In this document: in pieces, positions 18,609 to 27,819 of the stretch
Layout of the letters: each line of letters begins with the position of its first letter
How positions within the stretch are numbered: position 1 is the first letter of the stretch
NCBI RefSeq assembly: GCF_900155945.1
Contig: NZ_FTMN01000004.1
Span: 1 to 64,000, forward strand
Length of the DNA: 64,000 nucleotides
Source: Marinobacterium stanieri
GTDB taxonomy: Bacteria > Pseudomonadota > Gammaproteobacteria > Pseudomonadales > Balneatricaceae
Direction of reading: 5' to 3'
Position numbers and translations under genes: made by a program
Notes under the pieces: model-generated
What the model was told of the DNA's origin: nothing
Databases searched by the model: none
What the model saw: only the letters and a program-made list of their open reading frames with translations

Positions 18609-18632
18609 ATAGATTGAGAATTACATATCTAT
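18609..18632. promoter_or_regulatory. Inverted repeat in LysR/DUF2798 intergenic region
   Basis: ATAGAT-N12-ATCTAT, in the gap between divergent LysR and target genes where LysR boxes usually sit. A LysR-type site is inferred; arms are AT-rich. Confidence 0.4.
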
Positions 18633-18693
18633 TTGACGTTTAGACAATTATATACACTTAGGCACATTCGATTCACTCAAGGAGAACACGGCC

Positions 18694-18909
18694 ATGAAGC
18701 AACGCCTCTGGTTTACCGCACTGATGTCATTCGTTCTGGCGTTTCTGATGACCGGGTATGTCACCTGGCTTAACCTGGGCTTTAATGAGCAGTACCTGGC
18801 CCAGTGGATGCGTGCTTTCAGCCTGGCCTGGCCCGTTGCCGCCGTGATCTCCTTCCTGTTCGGACCGACGGTGCACAAGTTGTCACTTCGTTTGTCGGGC
18901 CAGTCGTAA
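18694..18909 (+). CDS. DUF2798 small membrane protein
   Basis: 71 residues with two hydrophobic segments separated by a short loop containing NEQYLAQWMRAFSLAWPVA, the hallmark of DUF2798. An inner-membrane protein of unknown role. An AAGGAG ribosome site lies just upstream. It precedes the GST gene by 52 bp and is divergent from a LysR regulator; similar LysR-DUF2798 pairs occur in other proteobacteria. Confidence 0.8.
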   Translation: MKQRLWFTALMSFVLAFLMTGYVTWLNLGFNEQYLAQWMRAFSLAWPVAAVISFLFGPTVHKLSLRLSGQS

Positions 18910-18961
18910 TACCCTGAAGACCGGCTTTTCTCACTCAATAACAACAAGCATGAGGCCCAAC

Positions 18962-19570
18962 ATGAAATTACTGGAAAATTCCGCAACTCCCAGCGCGCGA
19001 CGCGTTGCCATTTTTCTCAACGAACTTGGCATCGAAGTGGAGCGTGAAGACGTGGACATTCGCGGCGCTGAAAACCGCAGCGAAGCCTTTCTGGACAAGG
19101 CCCCCAACGGCCTGATTCCGGTGCTGCAACTGGATGATGGCACTCACATCTGTGAGAGCGTGGCGATCTGCCGTTATTTTGATGCCAGCACACCCAACGA
19201 CAAGGCGCTGTTTGGCGCGACCCCGCTGGAGCAGGCACAGGTTGAAATGTGGCAGCGTATCGTTGAGTTGCAGGGCGTAGTGCCGGCGTTTCAGGCCTTC
19301 CGTAACCTGTCCGGCTTTTTCAGTGACCGTGAAAACTGTGTCAAAGCCTGGGGTGAGGAGTCTCGCGAGCGCCTGGCGCAGTTCCTGCCGGTGGTCGACA
19401 AGCAGCTGGGTAAAACCGATTGGGTCGCCGGCGACCGCTTCAGCATCGTCGACATTACCCTTTGGGTGCTGTGCGGTTTTCTCGACCGCCTGGAGCTGGA
19501 AGTCAATGACAGCCTGCCCAACCTCAAACGCTGGCATGAGCAGATGAGCCAACGCCCTTCCGTTCAGTAA
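18962..19570 (+). CDS. Glutathione S-transferase family protein
   Basis: 202 residues from the ATG at 18962 (GAGG six bases upstream); another ATG four codons earlier is less well placed. Thioredoxin-like N-terminal domain with SARRVAIFLNELG and the cis-proline region GLIPVLQLDDG, ESVAICRYF for the gamma-glutamyl contact, and a helical C-terminal domain with VAGDRFSIVDITLW. Conjugates or reduces electrophiles with glutathione in the cytosol; substrate unknown. The last 7 bp overlap the convergent phnP gene. Confidence 0.88.
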   Translation: MKLLENSATPSARRVAIFLNELGIEVEREDVDIRGAENRSEAFLDKAPNGLIPVLQLDDGTHICESVAICRYFDASTPNDKALFGATPLEQAQVEMWQRIVELQGVVPAFQAFRNLSGFFSDRENCVKAWGEESRERLAQFLPVVDKQLGKTDWVAGDRFSIVDITLWVLCGFLDRLELEVNDSLPNLKRWHEQMSQRPSVQ

Positions 19571-20316
19571 AGCATCAGCTCAAGATTATCCCGCGCAACA
19601 CAGACTGCATCCGGCAAGCTGTGTTGCTGCAGCCAGACGTCCATCTCATGGCCCAGATGGGTCAACCAGGTGCGTCTGGGCTGCAGTCGCTGATGAATCC
19701 CCAGTACCAGGCTCAGGTCGTTGTGGTTACGCGGAGGCTCCGCACACGGGGGCTGGCTACAGTCGATCACCACTTCCAGATCTTCGTACTGTTTCAGAAA
19801 CGCCTCGGTTTCAGGCGGCAAGCCCACCGTATCGGTCAGATAGGCAAGACGCCGTCCATGGCGTTCAAACAGATAGCCAAACGTGGGTTTGGAGTGGCGC
19901 AGTGGTAAGGGAGTGATCTGAACATCGCCCATAATCAGCGCCACAAAGGGCACCAGCGGTGCGCGAAAGTCCAGAATACCGGGGTGTTTGAGCAGGTCGG
20001 CACAGCCATCCCGATCATCCGGGCCGTACACCGGAATACTGTCATTCAGCCCCCAGCGCAGATGAAACAGTCCCTGCACATGATCGACGTGGTAGTGGGT
20101 CAGCAGAATGGCATTGAGATCACCCGGCGCAAAACGCTCGGCCAGATCGGTTAACCCGCCATCGATCAATACGCGTTTGTCATCCGACTCCAGCAAGGCA
20201 CTGCAGGGACGACGGCGCAGGCGATCATCCTCACGCGCTGCATCACAAGCGCCACAGTGACAGCCGTAGACTGGCACCTGGCGTACATCACCGGTGCCAA
20301 GAAAGGTTAGTTTCAT
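19564..20316 (-). CDS. phnP: PhnP, phosphoribosyl 1,2-cyclic phosphate phosphodiesterase
   Basis: 250-residue metallo-beta-lactamase-fold enzyme that opens 5-phosphoribosyl 1,2-cyclic phosphate, the sugar product of C-P lyase. The metal-site motif THYHVDHV (H74, H76, D78, H79) is intact, and C19/C21/C24 match the structural zinc cysteines of E. coli PhnP with a two-residue offset. Last gene of the operon; it overlaps phnN by 4 bp. Its stop overlaps the convergent GST gene. Confidence 0.93.
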   Translation of the reverse strand: MKLTFLGTGDVRQVPVYGCHCGACDAAREDDRLRRRPCSALLESDDKRVLIDGGLTDLAERFAPGDLNAILLTHYHVDHVQGLFHLRWGLNDSIPVYGPDDRDGCADLLKHPGILDFRAPLVPFVALIMGDVQITPLPLRHSKPTFGYLFERHGRRLAYLTDTVGLPPETEAFLKQYEDLEVVIDCSQPPCAEPPRNHNDLSLVLGIHQRLQPRRTWLTHLGHEMDVWLQQHSLPDAVCVARDNLELMLY

Positions 20317-20900
20317 ACCACATCCATGGATACATCAACGGATTGCAGGCTGTTCTGCCTGACCACATCGAGCAGTGCCGCCACGCCCTCCTCCAGCTTG
20401 CCATCATTGCTGACATGCAGGGTGCAGCCGGGCATGTGCGCCACCATCTCAGCATGGCGTGCCAGACGGCATTCGATCTCCTCTGCGGTTTCCCGCCCTC
20501 GCTTGATCAAGCGCTGCCGCAGCTTGTCCGGGTTCACATCGACCAGCACCGGCACCAGCTCGTCATACATGGCCATGGCATGGGGCAGGTATTCACGGGA
20601 GCCGTTGACCAACACATTCACGCCGGAATCCAGCCAGGTATCGATCTCATTGCCAATGGCGTAATGATAACCGTGTGAATACCAGTTCATGGCAAAGAGC
20701 CCCAGCTCCTCGCGCAGATGAAACTCCGCTTCGCTCAGATGAATATGGTTTTCACCGCCCACATCCGCTGCACGGGTGATATAACGGTGTGCCACACAGC
20801 AGCGCAGCTGCGCCGGCAATTGCCGGCGACAGCCTTCCAGCAATGAATCCTTGCCGGAGCCCGAGGCTCCGACAAGATAAAAAAGTGTGCCTCTGATCAT
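20313..20900 (-). CDS. phnN: PhnN, ribose 1,5-bisphosphokinase
   Basis: 195 residues of guanylate-kinase-like fold with the Walker A motif GASGSGKDSLL near the N-terminus. It phosphorylates ribose 1,5-bisphosphate to PRPP, returning the C-P lyase sugar to metabolism. It shares one base with phnM (TGATG-type junction) and overlaps phnP by 4 bp, so it is translated as part of the operon. Confidence 0.93.
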   Translation of the reverse strand: MIRGTLFYLVGASGSGKDSLLEGCRRQLPAQLRCCVAHRYITRAADVGGENHIHLSEAEFHLREELGLFAMNWYSHGYHYAIGNEIDTWLDSGVNVLVNGSREYLPHAMAMYDELVPVLVDVNPDKLRQRLIKRGRETAEEIECRLARHAEMVAHMPGCTLHVSNDGKLEEGVAALLDVVRQNSLQSVDVSMDVV

Positions 20901-22051
20901 CAGAACACCCGCTTGCCCTTACACCAGACCCGCTCCACCAAAGGCATCACCGAGTGGCTGTTCACCTGAACCAGGTCGGCTCGCAGGCCCACTTTCAGCT
21001 CACCACGATCATGCAGGTTGGCCGCCTGTGCCGGATTGGCTGTCACCAACCCGATGGCACGCGCCAGGTCGTATTCGTTGTCTTCCATGTTAGCCACCAT
21101 AAAGGCTGCCTGCACCAGTGCCGAGGGATAATAGTCGGAACTGAGGATATCCAGTACACCGGCACTGGCCAGATCCTTGGCGGCTATGTTGCCGGAATGA
21201 GAACCACCACGGACGATATTGGGTGCGCCCATCAACACCTTCAGGCCCAGCTCATGGGAGGCCCTGGCCGCTTCCAGCGTGGTCGGGAACTCCGCCACCT
21301 GCATGCCCAGATGAGCCGACTCCTGCGCATGGGCCAGGGTGGCATCATCATGACTGGCGATGGCGATGCCTCGGTCATGGCACACCTCACAGATGCGGCG
21401 GCGGAAAGGATCAGCATACTGGGCACTGTTGGCCTGCTGCAGCTTGATGAAATCATCCATCTGATCATCGCTGAGGCCGTACTTGATCATGTAGTACTCG
21501 CGGTACTTGGGAATGTTCTCCGGCGGGAATTGGCGCTGGCCGGGCGCGTGGTCCATGACCGAGACCAGCTTGACCAGATCTTCGCCGATGTAACGCTCGA
21601 ACAGCTCCATCAGGCCCGGATAGCTGACTTCACAGCGCAGGTGCAGCAGGTGGTTGGCGCGGTTGAGGCCGACGCGCTCGGACTCGATGATCGCCTTGAT
21701 CATCGCATCCAGTTTCTCGACGCGGGTGCTCTCGCCGATGATATCGCCCAGCGCCACCGAATCGAAGGAGGTGGTGATACCGGCGGCGATCAGCTGGGCA
21801 TCATGGGTCGCCATCGCCATGTGCGCCGGCCAATCCACCTTCGGGCGCGGGGTGAAGTACTTTTCCTGGTTGTCGGTGTGCAGCTCCACCAGGCCGGGCA
21901 TCAGGTATTCACCATCCAGGTTATCGGCCTGGGGCAGCTGGCTGATCTCCTGATTGATTTCGGCGATCTCGCCGTCGCGAACAACCAGGGTGCCGGTGAC
22001 CACTTCGTCACGCAGGATCAGGCGGGCGTTGGTCAGAATCTGTTCTTTCAT
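20900..22051 (-). CDS. phnM: PhnM, ribose 1-methylphosphonate 5-triphosphate diphosphatase
   Basis: 383-residue amidohydrolase-fold enzyme. YLMPGLVELHTDN holds the variant metal motif of this family and TSFDSVALGD follows; VCHDRGIAIASHDD is the later histidine block. It removes pyrophosphate from the 5'-triphosphate intermediate made by PhnI/G/H/L, giving the substrate of PhnJ. Separated by 40 bp from phnL and fused at one base to phnN. Confidence 0.95.
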   Translation of the reverse strand: MKEQILTNARLILRDEVVTGTLVVRDGEIAEINQEISQLPQADNLDGEYLMPGLVELHTDNQEKYFTPRPKVDWPAHMAMATHDAQLIAAGITTSFDSVALGDIIGESTRVEKLDAMIKAIIESERVGLNRANHLLHLRCEVSYPGLMELFERYIGEDLVKLVSVMDHAPGQRQFPPENIPKYREYYMIKYGLSDDQMDDFIKLQQANSAQYADPFRRRICEVCHDRGIAIASHDDATLAHAQESAHLGMQVAEFPTTLEAARASHELGLKVLMGAPNIVRGGSHSGNIAAKDLASAGVLDILSSDYYPSALVQAAFMVANMEDNEYDLARAIGLVTANPAQAANLHDRGELKVGLRADLVQVNSHSVMPLVERVWCKGKRVF

Positions 22052-22091
22052 CTTTATCTATCCAGTCTGTGTATCAGATCGCGCTAACTGT

Positions 22092-22787
22092 TCAAATCGC
22101 TTTGATGTCGACGAGGCGATCAGCGACCGCTTCACGTACGTCTTCGTCGTGGAAGATGCCAACGATGGCAGCCCCCCGATCCTTGGCTTCACGGATCAGC
22201 TCCACCACCACCTTGCGGTTGGCGGCATCCAGCGAGGCGGTAGGCTCGTCCAGCAGCAGGATCGGATAATCGACGATAAAGCCGCGGGCAATATTGACGC
22301 GCTGTTGTTCACCGCCGGAGAAGGTGCCCGGTGCCAGCGACCATAGCCGCTCCGGCACATTCAGGCGCTGCAGCAGGTGTTTCGCCTTTGCTTCACAGAG
22401 GGCGGCATCCACGCCCAGATCCAGCAGCGGCTGCATCACCACCTCAAGCGTGGAAACACGGGGAATCACGCGCAGAAACTGGGATACATAACCCAATGCC
22501 TGGCGACGCAGAGCGATAATACGGCGCGGCAACGCCGAGGTGATCTCCACCATCTGCTCACCGTCGCGCAGGCGAATCTCGCCGCCGTCCACGGAGTAGT
22601 TGGCGTACAGCGCCTTCAGAAAGGTACTTTTACCGGCACCGGACTGACCGTGCAGCACCACACATTCTCCGGCCTGCACCTGCAGACTGGCATTATCGAG
22701 CACGCCAAAACTGGCGCCGCCCTGATTGTGCAGGGTGAAGGCTTTTTCCACTCCTGACACATCGATCATCAGTTGGTTTGCAGTCAT
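22092..22787 (-). CDS. phnL: PhnL, C-P lyase ABC-type ATPase subunit
   Basis: 231 residues with Walker [19 protein letters not shown], signature [13 protein letters not shown] and Walker [14 protein letters not shown]. Despite the ABC fold no permease is encoded here: PhnL takes part with PhnI, PhnG and PhnH in forming ribose 1-methylphosphonate 5-triphosphate. Nine bases downstream of phnK. Confidence 0.94.
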   Translation of the reverse strand: MTANQLMIDVSGVEKAFTLHNQGGASFGVLDNASLQVQAGECVVLHGQSGAGKSTFLKALYANYSVDGGEIRLRDGEQMVEITSALPRRIIALRRQALGYVSQFLRVIPRVSTLEVVMQPLLDLGVDAALCEAKAKHLLQRLNVPERLWSLAPGTFSGGEQQRVNIARGFIVDYPILLLDEPTASLDAANRKVVVELIREAKDRGAAIVGIFHDEDVREAVADRLVDIKAI

Positions 22788-22796
22788 GACAGGCTC

Positions 22797-23615
22797 CTAG
22801 TTCTGCAGAATGGATGACACCAGCAACTGGGTGTACGGGTGCTGGGGATCGTCCAGAACCTGATCGGTCAGACCGGTTTCCACGACTTCACCGCGACGCA
22901 TCACCATCAGCCGGTGCGCCAGCAAACGCGCCACCGCCAGGTCGTGGGTGACGATGATTACTGACAGCCCCAGACGCGACACCAGGTTGCGCAGCAGATC
23001 GAGCAACTTGGCCTGCACGGACACATCCAGCCCGCCGGTGGGCTCATCCATGAAGACCAGCTTGGGGTGGGTGACCAGATTGCGGGCGATCTGCAGACGC
23101 TGCTGCATGCCGCCGGAGAACTGGCTGGGGCGATCATCGATACGGCCGGTATCGATCTCCACTGCGGTCAGCCATTCTTCAGCCTTGGCGCGGATGTCGC
23201 CATAGTGACGCTCGCCCACTGCCATCAGCCGTTCGCCGATGTTGGCGCCGGCGCTGACGTTCATGCGCAGGCCATCGCGGGCGTGCTGGTGCACGATGCC
23301 CCACTCGGAGCGCATCAGTACCCGGCGCATCGACTCCTCACAGGCGTACAGGTCCATTTCGCCGAACTGTTCGCTGTTGTAGATAACGTTGCCGGAATCC
23401 GGCGTCAGGCGTGCCGACAGGCAGCTGAGCAGGGTCGACTTGCCGGAGCCGGACTCGCCGACGATGCCCAGCACTTCACCCGGATAGAGGTCGAAGTTGA
23501 TGTCGCCACAGCCTTTACCCGGGGCGTAGAACTTGTTCAGTTCGCGCACGCTAAGCAGCGGCGCGATATCCTGCCATTCGCTGGCTGAAGTCAGCAGGTC
23601 TACTACGGTATTCAT
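22797..23615 (-). CDS. phnK: PhnK, C-P lyase core-associated ABC-type ATPase
   Basis: 272 residues with Walker [13 protein letters not shown], signature SGGMQQRLQIAR and Walker B LVFMDEPTGGLD. In E. coli PhnK docks on PhnJ in the core complex. The N-terminus has about 25 extra residues before LSVRELNKFYAPG. Its start shares a base with the phnJ stop. Resemblance to peptide-transporter ATPases is normal for PhnK; the operon fixes the call. Confidence 0.95.
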   Translation of the reverse strand: MNTVVDLLTSASEWQDIAPLLSVRELNKFYAPGKGCGDINFDLYPGEVLGIVGESGSGKSTLLSCLSARLTPDSGNVIYNSEQFGEMDLYACEESMRRVLMRSEWGIVHQHARDGLRMNVSAGANIGERLMAVGERHYGDIRAKAEEWLTAVEIDTGRIDDRPSQFSGGMQQRLQIARNLVTHPKLVFMDEPTGGLDVSVQAKLLDLLRNLVSRLGLSVIIVTHDLAVARLLAHRLMVMRRGEVVETGLTDQVLDDPQHPYTQLLVSSILQN

Positions 23616-24502
23616 TAATTGGTCCCCACTTCAGCAATGGGCAAGTCAGCGGCCGTGCCAACAAATCCCTGCTCAACGCGCTCGCGGCAATAATCGGTAT
23701 CGGAGCAGACAAACATCTTGCTGCCGTTGTCGTCGGTAATAACTTCATCGAGGAAGCTATGGTCAGAACCACAGATGGCGCAGGCTTCGTCCCAGCTCTG
23801 CACCTCGAACGGATGGTCATCGAAGTCCAGGCTTTCTACCTGGGTAAACGGCGGCACGGCGTAGATACGCTTCTCGAAACCGGCGCCGAACAGCTGCAGC
23901 GCCGGCATCATACTCATCTTCGGGTTGTCGAATTTCGGGATCGGTGACGGGTCCATCATGTAGCGGTTGTTCACCATCACCGGGTAGTCGTAGCTGGTGG
24001 CGATATGGCCGAAACGGGCCACGTCTTCGTACAGTTTCACCTGCATGGCGCCGTACTCGCTGAGCGCGTGCATCTTGCGCGTCTCACTCTCGCGCGGCTC
24101 GATAAAGCGCAGCGGCTCGGGAATCGGCACCTGATAGATCAGGATCTGATCCGCCTGCAGCGGGCGTTCCGGGATACGGTGACGGGTCTGGATCAGCGTC
24201 GCTTCGGCAGTCTGCTCGGTGGTCTCCACGCCTGCGGTGTGGGCGAAAAAACGGCGGATGCTGACCGCGTTGGTGGTGTCGTCGGCGCCCTGGTCGATCA
24301 CCTTCAGCTTGTCGGCTTCGCCGATCACGCTGGCGGTGACCTGCATGCCGCCGGTACCCCAACCGTGGGGCAGCGGCATTTCACGGCCACCAAAAGGCAC
24401 CTGATAGCCGGGAATCGCCACGCCCTTGAGGATGGCGCGTCGGATCATGCGCTTGGACTGTTCGTCCAGATAGGCAAAGTTGTAGCCGGTGGCAGTGCTC
24501 AT
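23615..24502 (-). CDS. phnJ: PhnJ, C-P lyase radical SAM enzyme
   Basis: 295 residues. It cleaves the carbon-phosphorus bond of ribose 1-methylphosphonate 5-phosphate by radical chemistry. All key residues fall at E. coli-like positions by my count: C241, C244 and C266 for the [4Fe-4S] cluster, C272 for the thiyl radical and G32 for the glycyl radical. The complete set means the enzyme should be functional. It overlaps phnI by 4 bp and phnK by 1 bp. Confidence 0.97.
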   Translation of the reverse strand: MSTATGYNFAYLDEQSKRMIRRAILKGVAIPGYQVPFGGREMPLPHGWGTGGMQVTASVIGEADKLKVIDQGADDTTNAVSIRRFFAHTAGVETTEQTAEATLIQTRHRIPERPLQADQILIYQVPIPEPLRFIEPRESETRKMHALSEYGAMQVKLYEDVARFGHIATSYDYPVMVNNRYMMDPSPIPKFDNPKMSMMPALQLFGAGFEKRIYAVPPFTQVESLDFDDHPFEVQSWDEACAICGSDHSFLDEVITDDNGSKMFVCSDTDYCRERVEQGFVGTAADLPIAEVGTN

Positions 24503-25626
24503 GCGTCGGCCTCCTCTTTTGTAGTGCTTTCGGTACGCTGCACCTGCTCCTTGCGGAGACGGCGGATCATCTCCAGTTCGGACTGGAAGTCGACGTAGTG
24601 CGGCAGTTTCAGGTGTGAGACAAAACCGTTGGCGGAAACACAGTCGGTATGCGACAGCACAAACTCCTGATCCTGGGTCGGATAGAGCACCTCTTCACCC
24701 AGCTCTTCGGCCCGCAGGGCGCGCTCTACCAGCGCCACCGACATCGCCTTGCGTTCGGCCCGGCCAAAGGCGATGCCGTAGCCTCGGGTGAACTGCGGCG
24801 GCAGTTCCTTGGAGCCGTGGAACTGGTTGACCATCTCGCTCTCGGTCAGCAGCACTTCGCCCACCTCGATCGGGAAGCCCAGCTCTTCCGGCACCAGCTC
24901 CACACTGACGCGACCGGTGCGCATTTCGCCGGAAAACGGGTGGCTGTCGCCATAGCCGCGCATGGAGGCGTAGCTCAGTGACAGCAGGAAGCCCTCGTCG
25001 CCGCGGATCAGGTTCTGCAGGCGCACGGCGCGTTCGGCCGGGTAATTGACTGGTTCGCGGGTCAAGTCACGGGGAACCTCATCAGGCGTCCCGGCTTCCC
25101 GGCTCTGTTCGATCAGGCCTTCCTTGTTTAACAGTTCCAGCACGCGCGGGCAGCTGTTGCCGGCAGCCAGCGCTTCAGACAGGGCATTGGCTTCTTCCGG
25201 TGCCACTTCCGCCTCGCCGGCCGCCAGCAGGCTGAAGTCCAGCAGACGGTGGGTGTAGTCGTAGGTGGAGCCCAGAATCTGGCCGCCCGGCATGTCCTTG
25301 AAGGTGCCGGAGATGCGGCGTTCGATCTGCATCTGTTCGGTATCCAGCGGCTCGCTGTAACCGAAACGCGGCAGCGTGGTGCGGTAGGCGCGCAGCAGAA
25401 AGATCGCTTCTACCGCATCGCCGCTGGCCTGTTTCAGCGCCAACGCCGCCAGCTCAGGGTCGTAGACCGAGCCTTCATTCATCACCCGGTCCACCGCCAG
25501 CGGCAGCTGCTGACGGATCTGGTCAACACTCAGTTCGGCAATGGCGCTGTCGCCACGGCGCTGGGTGCGCATGAGGGCATGGGCGTTGTCGATCGCCTTT
25601 TCCCCGCCCTTTACGGCTACGTACAT
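24499..25626 (-). CDS. phnI: PhnI, C-P lyase nucleosidase subunit
   Basis: 375 residues beginning MYVAVKGGEKAIDNAHALM, a strongly conserved PhnI start. With PhnG, PhnH and PhnL it displaces adenine from ATP by a phosphonate. Further family blocks include SYASMRGYGDSHPF and GYGIAFGRAERKAMSVALV. It shares a base with phnH. Confidence 0.95.
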   Translation of the reverse strand: MYVAVKGGEKAIDNAHALMRTQRRGDSAIAELSVDQIRQQLPLAVDRVMNEGSVYDPELAALALKQASGDAVEAIFLLRAYRTTLPRFGYSEPLDTEQMQIERRISGTFKDMPGGQILGSTYDYTHRLLDFSLLAAGEAEVAPEEANALSEALAAGNSCPRVLELLNKEGLIEQSREAGTPDEVPRDLTREPVNYPAERAVRLQNLIRGDEGFLLSLSYASMRGYGDSHPFSGEMRTGRVSVELVPEELGFPIEVGEVLLTESEMVNQFHGSKELPPQFTRGYGIAFGRAERKAMSVALVERALRAEELGEEVLYPTQDQEFVLSHTDCVSANGFVSHLKLPHYVDFQSELEMIRRLRKEQVQRTESTTKEEADA

Positions 25627-26249
25627 CAGCAGGCCTCCTGTGCTGTGTTAAGTGGCTCTATTGCCGTGGTGCGCGGCAGAGCAGTCAGCTGATTGCCGCA
25701 GCACCAGAAGGTGTCGATGCCCAGCGGGAAACGCTGGCGGCTTTTGATCAGCTCGGCGCGGAAGGCATCCGGCAGTCCGGCAATACGCAAAGAACGCGTG
25801 TGTTCGATACCGGGCCCGCTCAGGGTCCAGAACGGCTCAGCGCTTAAGGCTGGCACCTGCACCATCAGCGTGGTGGAACGGTCCGGATATTCCGCCGAGC
25901 CCCAGTTCAGCTCGGCCAGCAGCGGCAGTTCGCTGTGCAGGGCGATGGCAAAATCCGCCTCGCCGTGGTTCTCCACCAGCGGGCACTGGCAGTGGAAACG
26001 CAGGTTGCTGATCACGGCGTCATTGGCCGCCAATGTCGGGCTGAGCCAGACACGGGTATCGGGATCAAGCAGGCTCAGCGTCAATTGCCAGGTGGACTGG
26101 TCCAGCCCCTTGGGTGCTTCTTCCACGTAATCAACGTCGACCAGTGTGCCCGGCTCGCTCATCACCTTGAGTGCAGCGCGGAACACCTGCTGAGACGCCT
26201 GTACCGGATCAGTAAAACCGGCGATCAATTCATGACTGGAAACGGCCAT
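25626..26249 (-). CDS. phnH: PhnH, C-P lyase core subunit
   Basis: 207 residues with the PhnH opening GFTDPVQASQQVFRAALKVM and EPGTLVDV, then SLLDPDTRVWL and the late FWCCGNQLTALPRTT. A structural member of the PhnGHIJ core. It joins phnG and phnI by single-base overlaps. Confidence 0.93.
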   Translation of the reverse strand: MAVSSHELIAGFTDPVQASQQVFRAALKVMSEPGTLVDVDYVEEAPKGLDQSTWQLTLSLLDPDTRVWLSPTLAANDAVISNLRFHCQCPLVENHGEADFAIALHSELPLLAELNWGSAEYPDRSTTLMVQVPALSAEPFWTLSGPGIEHTRSLRIAGLPDAFRAELIKSRQRFPLGIDTFWCCGNQLTALPRTTAIEPLNTAQEAC

Positions 26250-26719
26250 CAGTCCTCTCCTCGTACCAGGGTGAAGAAATCAACGCGGGTGCTGTTGGCC
26301 TGGGCTGCACGCTGCTGACGCTCTGCCTCCAGATCGGCCTGCAGTGGCTCGATCAGCTCACGCTGCAGCAGGCTTTGAGTACTGCGCTCCTGCAACAAGG
26401 CATCAGCAAGTGCGGCGGTAATGGCATGCTGGCAATTGCGACCGGATACATAACTGACGCCAAGGGTGCCGCTGGCCAGACGTACAGCACAGCGCGTCAG
26501 CGTCATTTCGCCCATATTGAAGGGCTGGCCGCTGCCGCCGACACGGCCACGCAGCATGGTCAGACCGGTTTCCGGCTTGCGGATAAATTGATATTCAGGC
26601 TCCAGCGAAAGTGCCTGCCAGCGCTGCTGTAGCGCCTCGACACTGGACTTGGCCAGTACACCCATCCAGTGCTGGCGAGAACGGGTTCCCGGGGTTTCCT
26701 GCTGTTGTTCAACAGACAT
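26249..26719 (-). CDS. phnG: PhnG, C-P lyase core subunit
   Basis: 156 residues with GVLAKSSVEALQQRW and GRVGGSGQPFNMGEMTLTRC, typical PhnG blocks, including a conserved arginine- and glycine-rich middle. First gene of the phnGHIJKLMNP operon. No phnF regulator and no phnCDE transporter are attached, so uptake must be encoded elsewhere; the 2-AEP transporter at the right edge is a separate locus. Confidence 0.92.
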   Translation of the reverse strand: MSVEQQQETPGTRSRQHWMGVLAKSSVEALQQRWQALSLEPEYQFIRKPETGLTMLRGRVGGSGQPFNMGEMTLTRCAVRLASGTLGVSYVSGRNCQHAITAALADALLQERSTQSLLQRELIEPLQADLEAERQQRAAQANSTRVDFFTLVRGED

Positions 26720-27088
26720 GTTGGCGATCCATTCAAATAGGTTTGGATGACTTGGATGGCGCTATTCTGCGGAGGGAGCTGGCGGATAAAAATGGAGGGT
26801 TTCTGTGCGAATGACCGAGAAATTCTAATGCATGGCTTAGACGCCTGATCAGGTGTGGCCTGGGGCTCTAAGGCAGGTGTTGGGAGCGCTCAAAAGTTTT
26901 TTTGCGGCGAATACTGACACATTTCTGCCATAACGATTTGCTACTGCATTGCACACTTGGAAATGCTCACTTGCGCCCCCGAATACTCATCCGCGAATAG
27001 CACATACTCAGCAGTGATTCATTGCATTACAACTCCGTACATCCGAGCTGTTATCATCCTTGCTACATTTTCCGAAAGACATCACACA
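26720..27088. other. Intergenic region between phnG and the IclR gene
   Basis: 369 bp between divergent genes. It should hold the promoter of the phn operon and that of the IclR gene. Apart from a Pho-box-like double repeat at 26914-26931 I see no further structure. Confidence 0.6.
26914..26931 (+). promoter_or_regulatory. Pho-box-like double repeat
   Basis: CTGACAC-ATTT-CTGCCAT: two 7-bp units with 11-bp periodicity, matching the PhoB box pattern (CTGTCAT repeats) with two mismatches. It reads on the forward strand, about 195 bp upstream of phnG, so its orientation fits the IclR gene better than the phn operon. PhoB control of C-P lyase operons is well known; this site is tentative. Confidence 0.4.
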
Positions 27089-27766
27089 ATGAAGAACACA
27101 CTCCAAACTCTGGACAGAGGCATCAATGCACTCGAGCTGATTTCCAAAGCCGAGCACGGGATAACAGTGGCTAAGCTCGCAGAGGAGTTGGAGATTAACC
27201 GGGCAATTGCATACCGCATCATTGCCACTCTGGAAGATCATGGCCTGGTTGTCAGATCAGAATCAGGACAAATCCATCTGGGTGCAGCAGCCCTGATGTA
27301 TTCACACCGTTTTCTCCCGCAACTCAGATCCCGAGCCCAGCCGCTACTGGAAGTTCTGGCACGTAAAGCCGGCGCTACTGCTTTTGTCTGTGTAGCCCAG
27401 GGGAATAAAGGCTGTGTGATCATGGTAGAAGAGAGTGATGCGGGGATTCTACGAGTGGGGTATCGCGTGGGTAGCCAACACCCGCTCAGCCAGGGTGCTG
27501 CCGGAATCGCGATCCTTTCCAGTCGCGAGCCCAGTGCTGATGAGCCGGAAATGGTTACTCAGGCACGCAAGGATGGCTACAGTCTGACGCGGGGGCACTT
27601 GCAGGCAGGTGCTGTAGGCGTTGCCAGCCCGATTAAAACCCGCAACAGCGAATCCTTGCTGGAGTGCTCTATTGGTGTCGTGGCAATGGACAACCTTGAT
27701 ACAAAAAACGCAATTGAAGCCGTTCAACACACGGCCAGGCAGCTCGCCGAACAGCTAGGCATTTGA
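27089..27766 (+). CDS. IclR-family transcriptional regulator
   Basis: 225 residues from the ATG at 27089; the open frame extends upstream but without homology. N-terminal winged HTH (ITVAKLAEELEINRAIAYRI) and an IclR effector domain (LSQGAAGIAIL, VGVASPIKTRNSESLLECSI). It converges on an orphan DctP gene and could control the P450/DctP genes or phosphonate genes; the target is unknown. Confidence 0.88.
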   Translation: MKNTLQTLDRGINALELISKAEHGITVAKLAEELEINRAIAYRIIATLEDHGLVVRSESGQIHLGAAALMYSHRFLPQLRSRAQPLLEVLARKAGATAFVCVAQGNKGCVIMVEESDAGILRVGYRVGSQHPLSQGAAGIAILSSREPSADEPEMVTQARKDGYSLTRGHLQAGAVGVASPIKTRNSESLLECSIGVVAMDNLDTKNAIEAVQHTARQLAEQLGI

Positions 27767-27819
27767 GGGTGCTGAACAGGCGGGAGGGACAACCTGCCCC
27801 TCCCCCTGCCAAGTTGGAC

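Noticed and set aside
20954-22087. Forward frame of 377 codons opposite phnM
   Set aside because: phnM has full family motifs and operon overlaps on both sides; the opposite frame has none.
22797-23615. phnK as part of a peptide ABC transporter
   Set aside because: Domain resembles such ATPases, but it is embedded in an uninterrupted phn operon and no permease is adjacent.
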